NCBI GenBank assembly: GCA_015832175.1
Contig: WJXW01000014.1
Coordinates: 496,001-560,000 of the forward strand
DNA length: 64,000 nt
Source of the DNA: Paraphaeosphaeria minitans
Taxonomy: Eukaryota; Ascomycota; Dothideomycetes; Pleosporales; Didymosphaeriaceae
Direction: 5' to 3'
The notes under the pieces are model-generated. The model was not told the DNA's origin and ran no database searches. It saw only the letters and a program-made list of their open reading frames with translations. The position numbers and the translations under genes were made by a program. Positions 34,126-46,520 of the stretch are shown here, piece by piece (the stretch's first letter is position 1; each line of letters starts with the position of its first letter).

Positions 34126-34734
34126 CTTAGACGGTAGGTGCAATTTCGGGGAAGCAATTTTGGCTAAGCCCCTGACGGGAGCGAGCAACCCAACCCCTGC
34201 AAGGCCCGGGGGACAAAGCGTGGGTCAACGACAGCGGCAGAATTGGACAATGGAAGGTGCTCGAGGTTCTTTCGATTTAGGGGTGCGGGTGGAGGGTGCG
34301 GGTCAGTGAGGGGAGTTGCACGTTCTACATGATGGTTTGGCGCTCTGCTCAGGCGGCAAGGGATCCCCTCGGAGTTGACGGGTGCTACAAGCGTTCCCAG
34401 ACGCCGGGAGCATAACAAGAGCCTGGGCAGATGTGAAACGGTAAACCTGATGGCTGGTGTGGCTGGAGACCGTCTGCCCGCTTTGCAGACCGTTGGACAT
34501 TGGTTACATCACGACATCGGACCGCCGATTCTCAAGGAACATCGAACGCACGGCCAATGGTATGCACTGAAGCATGTTCAATGGGCCGTCTATCCAGAGT
34601 TTACGCCTACTGTGTACACCAATAATGCACGTCAGGATCAGACATCTCGACCCGGCCATGGGAAATCTTCATTTCGGCTTGCCATCACGATGGCACTTGC
34701 ACCCCTTGGGCCTCCGGGCCATCCGCTCGCTGGT
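34126..34734. other. Intergenic region between TBC gene start and telomerase gene end
   Basis: Includes the TBC promoter and the telomerase 3' region. No specific motif is recognised. Confidence 0.5.
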
Positions 34735-37700
34735 TCAGATGCACGCCAAGCGGGCGGCGTCCTCAAGCATGCACCTTTCCGCTTTGTGAGGCGGTCGGAC
34801 TGCCGCTTGCACGCCTCCGAGGTACGCCAGCACCGCGTGGTGCTGTGTCTGTCTGCGCTGAAACACCGTGTCGAAAGCCCTCGACGCCAGCCTACCCGTG
34901 GTCCATCAGCAACGGCTCGACTGTGATACGGCCGGGCCAGCCACACTTACCATTGGACCTGCCTGCGCGAAATGTCCCCCCGTATCTTCTCCGCGTTCCG
35001 TGCCGCCCGGCTGCGTGTTCTGCGCTGCAACATTACGAACGCCAATGCCATGATGCCATCAACTGTGCCTGTAGAAATCATGTGTCAGTCCCAAGTGATC
35101 ATGACAGGGTTGCGCGATGATCGACACGGCATCCCAGCTACTGATGCGATGCTGGCTGTCGACCTCTCTCTTACGCTTCTGGGCTAAGGCACATACTGAT
35201 AAGCAAGCTGGAATGTATTGGCCGCGCCTTGGAAAGACTGCGGGCATACTCAAAGCACCTCACCGCCGCTTCGTGAAAGCTTTGGTACAGGTTAGCTAGC
35301 ACTGTTGCCACGCTGTTGAACGACGTGTCAATGAGCATGGCCTGCAATTGGATCTTGAACCCACTGTTCCAGGTTAGCACCTCGCAGGCTCTGATTTCGA
35401 TGGAGTCACCCGTCTACGCGCTCCAGATAGCGTTATAGTAGTCTATAGCGCCGCGGATCCTATTACTTACTTGAGCGCCTTGCGATGGAATGTCTGTCCG
35501 GGCACCTTTGCTAAATCCACCGTCAATGAATCGACCACGTCTGTTAGCGTTAGCCAAATCCGTCATCATGTGTAGAGGAATGGGTCGACATCGGTCGACT
35601 TCTCACGTACTAGCCGGACCAGTGCGCTCGTTGCTTTTGCTGACTTCAAGGGTGCGCATGTCTATCTGCACGCCACAGTAGGGGAATCTTCTTCCCGAGA
35701 CACACCTCGGTATGCGAGTCCCGTCTTCCGCAGCCACGTCGAAGTTTGCCAACGACTTGGAAGACCTCACCGCAACGCCATATTCGGCGTGGCCGCGATG
35801 CATGACCTGTACGAAGCGCTCCGCATGCGCGCGGTTAGTCGAGATCAAGCAAAAGTCGTCAAGCAGCCTAAGCAACAGACAGTCGCCGCCAAGCGCAAAG
35901 CTTAGGACCTCGTGCTCCAGCTCGGCGTAGAAGAAATTACACAGGATGGTCGACAATATCGAACCCTGCGGTATGCCTGTCTTCTGGCGGTAAAATCGCT
36001 TTCCGATCTTGACGAGATTGCGTTCCACGTGCTCACGCAGCAACTGCATCAGATCATCCTTCGTCTCAAACTTCTGGGCGCTTGTGTTCACAAACACCGT
36101 GTTCGCCTTCGCCTTGACATGATTATCTCGGACCAGGCTGTCAAATGGAGCAATGTCTTTTCCGCCCGCGCTGTGTGCGATGTAGCGTTTCTGCGGCACT
36201 GGATTCACGTACTGCCCGTCGAGCCGCTGAAGCTGGCCCAGAGCACGAACTTCCACATGCTTGCCGGTATGGTATTCCTGCAAGGACAAGAGGCTATCAA
36301 TCATGGCGAGAAGGCGTTGCTGGGGTATGGTGTCGAAGCAAGACTGCACATCAACTTTCGCAAAATACAGCGGAGCATCCCCAAAACCTTGCTCAAATAA
36401 CGACTGCTTGAAAGCAGACAATTTTGGGAACATGTCGCCCACCGAAAAAAGCGACGATCCAAACTTCTCTGGATGGAGCGACTGTTCATAATCAGTAAAG
36501 ACCTGCTGGGTCTGGCCTGTTCAGGTGTCTGACTGACCTTCTCGTAGGTGATGACATTAAATGCAGGTGACATGACCGAATTGATACTGCGGCCCAGAAT
36601 TGTAACACCATTCCTTACGATCTGCTGCCTCCGCTTCAGATTCGTGATCATCCTCACGCCAACTTTCTTGGGCAGCAACCGTATCTTGCTGTAGCCCAGC
36701 GACCTCACCGACAAAAGTTTCGTAGCATGATCGGTAGGTACTTCCTCATATAGATTCAATCGTAAGTTTGACAAGGAAGGCTCCGCCAACATGCGCCAAA
36801 CATCATGTCGGAAATAGAACAGACGGTTGCGATGCACATTCGATTCTGTGACATGGAAATTCGAGCGAACAAGCGGAATCAGAAACGAATCGAAAACCCA
36901 GTACACAAACTCCAGGAAGATCTCTCTGCGCTTATCGTGATCGGATTTAGCCATGGATGCAGCAGGATCTTGACCGGGCGGCCGGAGCCAGGTCACTGTG
37001 GATATCTGCACGGCTGTTAAACGTCTATGCGATTTTCGGGCATATCATTCCTACCTGAATGCTCTCCGTCACCTGATGGAGCGTGAGGCTCTCAAATCGG
37101 CGGAGGCTGACGAAGCCGTCTATCCAGAACATGATCATGCGCTTATTCTCTTCGGTTCCCCAGAATGCATTCGGGATGACTTTGGCGAGTGCGGCGCGGC
37201 AGAATGCGGAGACGTGCGCCGTGGGACACGCCATATCTGTGAAACAGCTATCTTCTACGGCTCGAGGTTTAGGGCGAGAGACGGAGTCGGCCTTGCGCCC
37301 TTCTGCTGGAACCGCGCCCAGCGAAGCATGGTCTTTGGGCTGCAGTGCGCTTTTCCGGCAGGCCGGTTTGGAGGAAAGATCGAGTTCCTGTGGGTGTGAG
37401 CTTGTGCTGTCAAGGGTGCCCTTGGTTGCAGTTACCTCGACATGACAATAATGGCGCAATAACTCCACGTATGAGCACCGCTTGTTCAGTTTGCGAAGCT
37501 TGTTGATCAACACCATCGCCTGACCACGAAGTCTCCTCGGAACACTCCGTTTCCATCTCAGAACGAACTCATTTGTGCGTTTGATGTCGGGAATCTCCCG
37601 ACACATTGCCTGGTGGATTTCCTTTTCTCGTAGTGTGTAGTCCTTGAACGCCATGGTCGTCTCGCGCTTATCTACTACCGACGTAAAGACGTTGTGCAAT

Positions 37701-38891
37701 CCATACTGACGCGGGAATACATGCCGCAGGATGTGCACGGCCTGCTGGTGGTCGTCCAGATCTGGATACCGATTCAAGACATCTGTTCAATCAGCGACGT
37801 ACTATGCCCCAAGCGAAGTTACTCACGAATGTGACGCATCCCGAACCGAACGCCCCCTTTTGCATTGAGGGCTGCACGCGCATACATCATACGACTTCGA
37901 ACAAACGTGATGGCATTTGGCGTTCGGTTCTCGCTCGTCAAGCTATTCGGCTTTCTGGTGGCAAAGTTGTTGGCAGATACTACTGCGGGAATGCTATCGA
38001 GACCAGGTACAGGCTGCAATTCAGATATAGAAATACCGCTCATCTGCAGCAGGTTGCCATCTCCTTGACTTTCTTTTATGAGTGAGAATATGCCGCAATC
38101 CGTAAGCATGTCCATCATGATGGCTCGGCCTTCATTGCCCAAGACGGCGTGTAATCGACACCATAATGGCCCCTTCAGCGTTTCCACAGCAGTATTCCTG
38201 AAAAAAGATGACATTCCCGGGATGGAGTGGGCTGTCTTTTGTGATCCGTGTTGAGCATGCCCGCCTGACGGTTGGAAGCCATGGCAGAGTAGATGCGACG
38301 GCCTGTACGACGTTGATCGCTTGAAAAGCCTCCAGATCACGAAGTCCACAATCTGCGTCTCGTCAGCCGTTGTGTTTACTTTAAAGTTTGGAGAAACATA
38401 TCATAGCTTCCCCATTGTACCACCCGTGCAGTCAAACTCACCTCAGCCTGCGGGAAATAACCCGGTTTGAAAGTCCCCGCGGAACCATTGCTGGCAGCTA
38501 CCTCCTGCGTGAAGCTCTCAAGGTCTCCGTCTCTTTCTCTCGCCGCACTCTCTGGATTCCCTGCACGCGGGCTCGGTACCACACCCACCAGGGTCGCGTC
38601 GAGTAGGTCGGCGAGCTCAAGGTCGATACCACGTGGTGCAGTGTCTTGGTGACGGGTGGGTATTCCTAGTCGAGACAAATTCCTTCGCCTGTTCTTTGAC
38701 CTAGACGAGGCTGGCAGGCGTGACAGCAGATAGTGGCGCAACGACAGCACCTCGGGGTAGAGGCGAGAAAGCACGGGATGCTCGATGGCTGGAGGTGTGG
38801 CGGCATGAGATTGGTCCGTTGCAAGCCTGGCTTTCTTGGAGCGTGGGTTGCGGCCGCCAGCAGGGTGCGGGTCATTGCCTTTCCTCTTCAT
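34735..38891 (-). CDS. TERT: Telomerase reverse transcriptase
   Basis: Nine exons join to exactly 1185 codons. Introns are 38353-38441, 37783-37826, 37006-37054, 36482-36537, 35541-35610, 35364-35470, 35069-35196 and 34892-34950. ATG at 38891 gives MKRKGNDPHPAGG. Domains in order: N-terminal region (YPEVLSLRHYLLSRLP, QAEIVDFVIWRLFKR), RNA-binding domain (VRSRMMYARAALNAKGGVRF, HVLNRYPD, VFPRQYGLHNVFTS), T motif (FHVTESNVHRNRLFYFRHD). The catalytic motifs are 1 (IRLLPKKVGVRMITNL), A (FAKVDVQSCFD), B' (TGIPQGSILSTILCNFFYAE), C (LLRLLDDFCLIS), D and E (FPYCGVQIDM). The C-terminal thumb is spread over four small exons (FKIQLQAMLIDTSFNSV, RRQVQWLASRAF, AVLAYLGG). The three catalytic aspartates are present. 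It copies the telomerase RNA onto chromosome ends in the nucleus. All intron phases agree, which strongly supports the model. Confidence 0.95.
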
Positions 38892-40080
38892 ACTGGCAGG
38901 ATTCCACGCAATTGACACGCCAGTTGCACTGTTGTTGTTCCTACCAGGGCAGCATTGTGAGTGGTGGAAGTGGGTGCGGGAAACGGGGCGGGCGGTGCCG
39001 TGTGTATGTTGATGGTGTTCCAATCGTGTCTTTGGGCCGGCTGGCGCCCGAAGTTGGCTAGACCACCAGGCGCGCCGGGGATGTGAAATTGGTAGTCTTT
39101 GTGTGAGATGGCTATCCACGACTGCGCCGTGACACCAAATCTTGTTGTGTTGCAGGTTGGCCAGGTGCACGATAAGGGACTGGCGATGAATGCAGACAGG
39201 ATGCAGGAGATGGTGATAGATAGTCTGGCGGCGGCACTGGGCAGACACTGACTAGGTAGGCTACTGGTCGTTGGCACTGACGTCCTATCTTTCCCCGGAC
39301 GAGCTGCCGTGACGCTTACTCTTAGCTTCTCTCCACAAAAACTGGATAGGTATCACGCATCAGGAGCATGCATGGTGCGGCCAGCATGAATGGCAGTGCG
39401 TGGGAACTGTAGCGGGTGCGGATCCATGCGCCAGTGACGGTCTCCGTCTCCACGCAGACACGAAAGCTCGTCGCATCCCACTCAGTGTTGTTGTCGTCGT
39501 TGTTATTGTTGTTGTCTGGGAGCGGACCCTCGCCATGGCGCCAGGGGAGAGTTTGGTACAGCAACGGTCGGCCAGTGAGCTTGGCTCGCTGGCCCGCAGT
39601 TGTGGGCTCACATTCTCCCTCCCGTGCTTCCGTAGATCATCAGCAGCCGACGACGATTCACCTCCGCCGTGCCTCGCCCAGGCTTATCCACCCTCCTCCT
39701 TCCCCACTGCCCTCCGATCCTCGCCTTTCGCTAGAGTCGGACGTTCTGTCTGGTCTTGTGCCGGCTGCCGTCCTCTGCCCTCGTTGATAGCGCGGAACAG
39801 TGCAGGCTGAAACCAGCAGCCTCAGGGCAAACTGGAGCCACCGGCTGCCTCTGCTCGCTATTGGCCGACCCTGCGATAGATCGAGGCTTCACCGTGGGTG
39901 AGTTGTCTCCTGCAACCCTTGCCGCCTCGACTTGAGAGAGCTCAGCGCGCCGCGAGTCCCTCCTCACCGCCCCAGGCTGATTGGCCTTCCTGTTCTCGTC
40001 GCCATCGTGCTCGCCTTGATCCGCGCCATTCGCTTCGCGCCCTCCTCGCAAGTAGGATCATGGTGCGGTAGGGGTTCGAT
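38892..40080. other. Divergent promoter region, telomerase / RhoGEF
   Basis: About 1.2 kb shared 5' region. It contains a GTTGTTGTCGTCGTTGTTAT trinucleotide-like tract near 39488-39513. No gene is supported. Confidence 0.5.
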
Positions 40081-43000
40081 ATGGCGGAGCCTGAGCATAC
40101 CCACATGCATAACTTTGCATACCACCCTGGCGTGGCCAGCTGGGTCCAGTCACTCGACAGCGGTGATGAAGTCACCGAACACGCTCCCGATGACTTTTAC
40201 AAGTCTGCCATCGCCCACACGCATGAGGTACCACAGTCTGGCGACATGACGGCCACTCGCCAGCGCCAGCAGACACCCAACGGAGCACCGCGCTCGACCG
40301 CCAAACCCTCGATACGCTCCGTTTCCGGTCCCGCGACCTCCCCAACCTCACCGCGATCCACTCCCTCGGTCGCGTTCAATCGACCGTCAGTCAAGACCAT
40401 GGCGCAGAAGTTCAACCAGCCTACGTCGGCCGAATCTTCCCCCCAATCCACACACGCGCGACCCGTCCGACCGCCAGCAGCTTCCGCGAACTCATCGCCC
40501 GCACAACCAGCAAAAGAGGCCGCGTACGGCTCGTACAAGTTCGGCAACCTGAAGCCGCGGGAACGGCCACAGCCTGCGCCTTTGTCTCCCGCCAGTGCCC
40601 GAGAGGTTCGACAGGCGAAGATGTACGGCGCACTGGTCAACGGCGTCGAGAGCTCGAGTCCACGCAAGGCACCATTGCGAAAGAAAGTGGCTTCGCCAAC
40701 GCGCGAGAAGCAAAACGGTCGACAACCGTTCTTCGGCGAAGTGATAGGAGAGCATGATGCCGCCATGCCAGGGTTTGGGATCCCCCAATTCGACGGCGCC
40801 GCAGGCCCAAACGAGTCGGTTTCCATTTCACCGGCCCCGCACCCAGGCACTTCGACCATCAAAATCGTTACAGATGACCTCCCCGCTTTACCTGAGAACC
40901 ACGCGGACCGTCTTCCTCCACATCCCCAACCCTTCGCCTCCGACATGGCGTCGCACCGACCGGTTGCGGACCATGATGCGCAACAGTCTCCCATGTCAGA
41001 TAATCGAACACCGCGACGGCGATCTCCGCCTTCGCGAATACCGGTTCCAGCGTCACGAAGAAGGAGTGGAGCTTCGGATTCAAGCTCTTCGACGCGTTCC
41101 GCCAGGCTCGCAAGCTACATGCGGCCCACGGCAGCGACTCGTGCACACGGCGCCGAAACACTCACACGCCCGGCAAGAGCACCCGTGAGCAAGACTAGCA
41201 CGCCTTCTAAGAAATCCGCAACAACCGCAGGCCAATCTACCCTGTCGGCCGCGACGTACCGCGGATACCGTGAGCGGGGAAAGTCCCCCCAGGCCAACAG
41301 TGGATCAGGACCCAGTGTCGCGGCTGTCATAGCTGCCCCACCGCCACCCACGTCTCCACGTCTTCGCAATTCACGCGAGCGCCAGCCTTTGCAACGGACA
41401 CCAGGCTCGCGATCCAGGAGCGCGGATCCACATGGTACCCAGGACTACTTTGGCGAAAGCTACGCGCCGCAAGCGCAGGAAAGAACGCACTTGCTAGAGC
41501 CCGAATATGAAGTGAAGCGACTGTCAGTGAGACGCGTCGAGCCCTCGGAAGACGGAGAAGATCATTTGGATATACCTGGTGTGCAGCAAGAGTTGGATGT
41601 TAGCAACCAGCATTTGAATTCTGCATTAGACAAACAGCAGAGGGGATTGCACCTTGCCACCGATGGACTTTTAGTACCTCGCGCTGGACGGCCTTTATCA
41701 TCAGCAACGAGTTTTGAAGAATCTCCGGTTTTGGGAATGCCGGGAAGCTTTATGACGACCCCGCCCATAGTACAGGCCGTTGCTACGCCGCCACCGGAGC
41801 AATCATCATTTGAGAAGGAAATGCCCCAGGACGCACCTGCGCCAGAAGCGCCGCAGCTAGGTGGTGAGCTGCTGCAAGCGCGGGTTTTCCAACCGGCGAA
41901 CAAGCGCATTGCCGAGATCTCACGCACAGAAGATACACAAGACAAGTCCGAACTTGGTGTCAGGGAATCAATACCCATCGCACTTGGATCAGAAGTCTCA
42001 AGCCCAGGATGGGACAGCGACGCGCCGAAGCGGCCGAGGCACCAGACGCGGCTGAGCATTGGCTCTCAAACTTGGCGAGTTGAACCTTTGGATGCCTCTG
42101 GAACGATATCCTATCTGGACGAAGATCTTGACGATTCACCCGTTGACCCGTTCGGCGGGCGAGGAACGCTGGGGCCAGACGACTCAGCAAGCATGGCCTT
42201 CTTCCAGCAGATTGGCCAGCAGCGCCCTAATTGGGGCCCGAAGACCCCGGAACCGCAAAAGGACTCATTCACTCTGGATAGTGAAGCCTACAGCGTCATC
42301 AACAAGATTTTGAACATCTACCACGAATCAGACACGATCACTCCGCAAATCGCGCAACAGTCATGGCAACAAGTCCAGAGCGTCTCTCCTATAGTGGCTC
42401 AACACAGGGACTGGAGCTCGAAAGAAGCAACCGAGACGTATCTTGCAAGATTACTTAGCGATGCTGCGGTAGGAAGAGATGGAGAAGCAGATCTGGATGC
42501 AACACCACATGCGGTACAGCCTGTGCAACCTGCGGCATCGGCACCCAGCATCCGGCAACTGGCTCCGGACCCAGAGGAAGATGAGCCTTTCCCCGGCGGC
42601 ACCGCCATCATCTTCCCGTCGGAATCGAGGCGGTATTCACGAGGTTCGCATGCGTCGGTCGCGTCCGCTACGACTACCATCTTCGAAGGCCCAAGCCGGC
42701 CCGACAGTTCCTCCGGTCTCTCTGCACGTGATCGCCACCACGGCAACGGCAACGCGTATCCAGTGAATGCGCCGCCGAAGGACTGGTCCTCGCCGCTGTC
42801 CCACGGGGTCCAATACCAGCGGCTGCCTGAAGACACCAAGGCAGGCTCAGGCCTAGGGCTGTCTCTGCAGCAGAGTCGGGAGCAGCCGCAGGCGCATCAC
42901 GGGCCACCATCCGCACCGCCAAAGCCGGCATACTCGCCGCCGCCGCCACCACCGAACATGGGGCACGTCTTCACCCGCATCTGCCCACCCGAAAGACACA

Positions 43001-45686
43001 ACGGCGACGACTCAGACAGCTTCGATGACAGGCCCCTGCTCAGCAGGTCGCCGCCGCCCGACTCGCCGAAGCGGACTCGCAACACCGGGCCCATGATGGC
43101 AATCGCTGTTCCGAGCACGGAGCAGGTATCGCCGTTAGAGCCCACGTCGCCCAATCCTGAGCGGCTGCAGGAGAAGCTTCCCCTCGACTCGCCGGGGCCA
43201 GGTGCAGAACAGGCTCGCGGCAAGGCCGTGGTGCAGGTACAGAAGCGCTACCGCGTCATAGAGGAGTTGTGCAAGACGGAGCACAGCTTCTGCGTGGACA
43301 TGATGGTGGCTCACCAGATTTTCGAGGGCACGTCCAAGGAGGTACTGACCGACGACGAGCGCAAGCTCTTGTTCAGCAATTGCAAGGACCTGGAGAACTT
43401 CTCCCACAACATGTGGAAGTCGCTCAAAGACGCCATCCGGCCCATTGTCAACCAGCTGCCGCCCGAAGAGAGCTCAGGGGCCGAGTACGATGAATTTGTA
43501 CACTGCACGCCAGAAAACGACCGCCAGGTCAAGATTGGAGAGGTCATGCTGGCATTCATACCCCGCATGGAGCGCGTGTACACGACCTACTATCTCAACT
43601 ACGACGACGCGTCGCAGTTCATCAAGGCCAACACGCAGAATCCCGAACTGCTGGGCTGGGTCATGGCCTGCTTCCAGCACTGCCCCAACCTCACGACTGC
43701 GTGGGATCTCGATTCCCTTCTCATCAAACCCGTCCAGCGCATGCTCCGATACCCCCTGCTCCTCTCGGAACTCATCGAGAAAACTGTTGCGGACCACCCC
43801 GATCTAGCGATGCTCAAACAGGCCAAGGATGCAATTATCAAGATCGCCGAGCGCATTGATGTGGCCAAAAACCGGCAAGAGACGCTGCGCGCAGCAACGT
43901 CAGAAGGCAAGAAACAAAAAGGCAAAGGTTCCGCCGATCGTAACGTCAAGTCGATCGTGAAAGCTCTTAGGTGGAGCAAGGAAAAAGCCAAGACCCTGCA
44001 AGAAGCCACCCTCATCTTCGACGATCAAGAATACAACCAGGTGACGCAGAAATTTGGCGGTCATTTCTTCCAGATTCAGATCGTCATCGCCGACATGGAC
44101 CATTACTTATCTTCCATGACCGAGTCGACCGTACAACTCAATCAAGTGATGCTTGGCTTCATCACAGTCGCCGAGACAGGCCCATCGGCGAATGCCGAGA
44201 TGGAGAGCACATGGCGTCGGTGGGCGATGGCACACCTTGATCTCCAGAACAAAGCCCTCGAAGAGCACGTAAGTTGCACTCGGTCCACTCCAAGTCATGT
44301 TTACTAACATCAACGTAGAAAACCGCTGTTAGGGATCGTGTCATGAAGCCCATCTCGAGCGTTTGGGATCAATGGGTCGGCCCGCAGAAACTCATGGAGC
44401 AACGCAAGAAGCTCCTCATCCAGTACGCCAAGTACAAGCAGGCCACTGACCGCAAGGAGAAGATCGACTCTAAGCTTGAGGAGACTGCCAAGTCCTTCAT
44501 TACGATCAATGACTCCCTCAAACAAGAGCTGCCCATGCTGTATGAGCTCACCAAGAAGGTTGTCCGTCTCTGCTCCACCATCTTCATCGGTCTTTCCAAG
44601 GACTGGTACAAGACCTCCTCCAAGAAGATCCTTCCACTTCTCGAGAGCGAGCCACAGCATACTACCTCGATTAGCTATGACTTTAAGACCTACCAAGAGC
44701 GCTTCAAGTCGGACTTCCGCCAGATGGAGGCGACTGCCAGGAGCCTCGCGATCATCAACCACGACCTGATCAATAGTCTCAGCAACTACATGAGCCCTAT
44801 CTCCATGGCTGACGATGCCTCGTCACGCAAGTCTTCATCCAGAAGGACTGAGTCCATCGGCAGCGAGGTCTCTATGATCGACCGTCACGGCCGCAACCGC
44901 AACAGCGGCGCCTACAACAGCTCGCGCTCTGGCATGCACTCTTTCGAGGGCCCGTCCCGTTCCTCGCCTGCTGCCACATATGGTTCTGGTTCTCAACCAC
45001 CGGTCAGCTACAAAGGTCCTTCTACTACTGCCAGCGCAGCATCTTCGCTGTTCCGCGAGCGCCCTAGCTCGGATCGTATTCATGACCAACCGCAGGCTCC
45101 AGGCTCCTACACTAGCGAATCTACTGTTACTGCAGGCAGACCGTCCAACAGCAACGCCCGCAACCCTGCCTGGATAAATATGAACCACGGCTTCGATGGT
45201 ACCTGGGATGAGACAACCTCTTTCGCGCAGCCCGCTTCTATCGGTGCTTCTTTCCTCCAACCCTCTCTCACCCACTCCACCGCCTCATCCTCGCACTCCC
45301 AGCAGCTCTTCCAGCAGCCCTCCCAGCAACCTTCCCAGCAACCCCCTCAGCAGCCCTCTCAGCCCGGCTCTTCCCGCACCTCGGGCGTCTTCAATTCGGC
45401 TCTCCCGATGTCTAGCCGCAATTCTGCTGAGGAGCTGCCTGCGACACCGTCGGATCCCGACGAACCCGAGGTCTTGTTCCTGGCTGCGAGCTTGTTTGAG
45501 TTCAACATCGCGCACGATCGTCGCGAGGGCGGTATACCGTACCTTGTCTATGTGCCGGGGGAGATCTTCGACGTCATCGGCATGAAGGGCGAGTTGTGGC
45601 TCGCGCGCAACCAGGACGATCCGCATCGCACCGTGGGCTGGATTTGGGAGAAGCACTTCGCTAGGATTCTGCCCGAGGATGCCTAG
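40081..45686 (+). CDS. Rho guanine nucleotide exchange factor with DH, BAR and SH3 domains
   Basis: Two exons (intron 44269-44318) encode 1851 residues from ATG 40081. Residues 1-1040 are largely disordered, rich in Pro, Ser and Arg. A Dbl-homology domain lies at about 1049-1260 (KRYRVIEELCKTEHSFCVDM, LLIKPVQRMLRYPLLLSELI), the exchange module for Rho/Cdc42-type GTPases. A BAR domain follows at about 1290-1560 (DDQEYNQVTQKFGGHFFQIQ, EQRKKLLIQYAKYKQATDRK), which senses or bends membranes. The linker has a glutamine repeat (QQPSQQPSQQPPQQPSQP). A C-terminal SH3 domain lies at about 1780-1850 (GELWLARNQDD, GWIWEKHFARIL). The order DH-BAR-SH3 resembles Tuba/DNMBP-type proteins and fungal septation or polarity GEFs. 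No PH domain is seen, consistent with BAR replacing it. It probably acts at the cell cortex. Confidence 0.9.
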
Positions 45687-46520
45687 GCCTGACTTGGTGG
45701 ACTGCATCTGTACGATGATACAACGGTCGTGTCCTTTGCACATGTCACTTCACACTTGCCCGAAATACTTCTTTCTTTCTTCCTTCGATTTTTCCTTTTC
45801 TTTTCTGCTCGGCGTTCTTTCGGAGGGCCCAAGGCTCGTTTTGCTGCATGATACCTCACCTTTTGCGGGAATGGAATAAGGGAGCCAAGTCCCTTCGTAC
45901 TTTACCTGGCTTCTTTCTGGGCTGGAGTTTTGACGGATGGAATGAATGGATGGCATGGATGGCATGGATGGCATGGATACTTCACGGCCGAAGCGAAGCG
46001 AATCGAAGCATTGGCATGGCAATGGCATTAACATGGCTGGCGTAATGACTGCATGAATGATCTGCGGCTTCTTTTATTTTCTTTTTTTTTCCTCTCTTTC
46101 TCTGTCTCTTCCTTTCTTCCTTTCTTCGAGGGATTACGGTAGGGTGGTGTGGAGAGTGTATAGTACAGGCGCGAGGCTAGAAAATGCAAATGTATAACCG
46201 TGTACATGATGCAATTCTGGATGGTGCACGTGCACGGGGAGGAGAACAGTTTTGACAAACATGTCTTTTTGTTTTATCCAGGGTGCAGGGGCCCCACCAA
46301 CGGGTGTTCACTTTGGAATCGACCAGACGCATCCCATGCAATGCGGTGGTTTTCTGCAGATGATCTATATCAAACCGAAGACAAAACCCCCGATCCCCCC
46401 ATCACCGCAATCCTGTCCCGTGACCAATGGCAAGCACGAAACTCATCAACTGACACATCTCCCATGCCTAGCTCCTTACTTCTTACACCTCCCCTGCCAA
46501 CCCCAGCAAAAAGAAGGGTT
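45687..46520. other. Intergenic region between convergent genes
   Basis: Contains CT-rich tracts and an ATGGATGGC repeat at about 45945-45979. No gene is supported. Confidence 0.5.
45945..45979. repeat. ATGGATGGC short tandem repeat
   Basis: Roughly four imperfect nonamer copies (ATGGATGGCATGGATGGC). Confidence 0.8.

Noticed and set aside
34375..34926. 183-codon plus-strand ORF near the telomerase 3' end
   Set aside because: It is antisense to the well-supported last exons of the telomerase gene.
35181..35196. A 13-nt intron in the telomerase thumb that would keep frame
   Set aside because: Too short to be spliced. The 128-nt intron 35069-35196 restores the conserved thumb sequence instead.
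35603..38349. Retrotransposon or group II-type reverse transcriptase
   Set aside because: The T motif, telomerase RNA-binding domain and TERT-specific thumb are present, and no other retroelement domain is found.
38376..38441. VVQWGSYDMFLQTLK as a telomerase exon end
   Set aside because: It is out of frame with the next exon. The GTGAGT donor just before it gives a clean join QAE-IVDFVIW.
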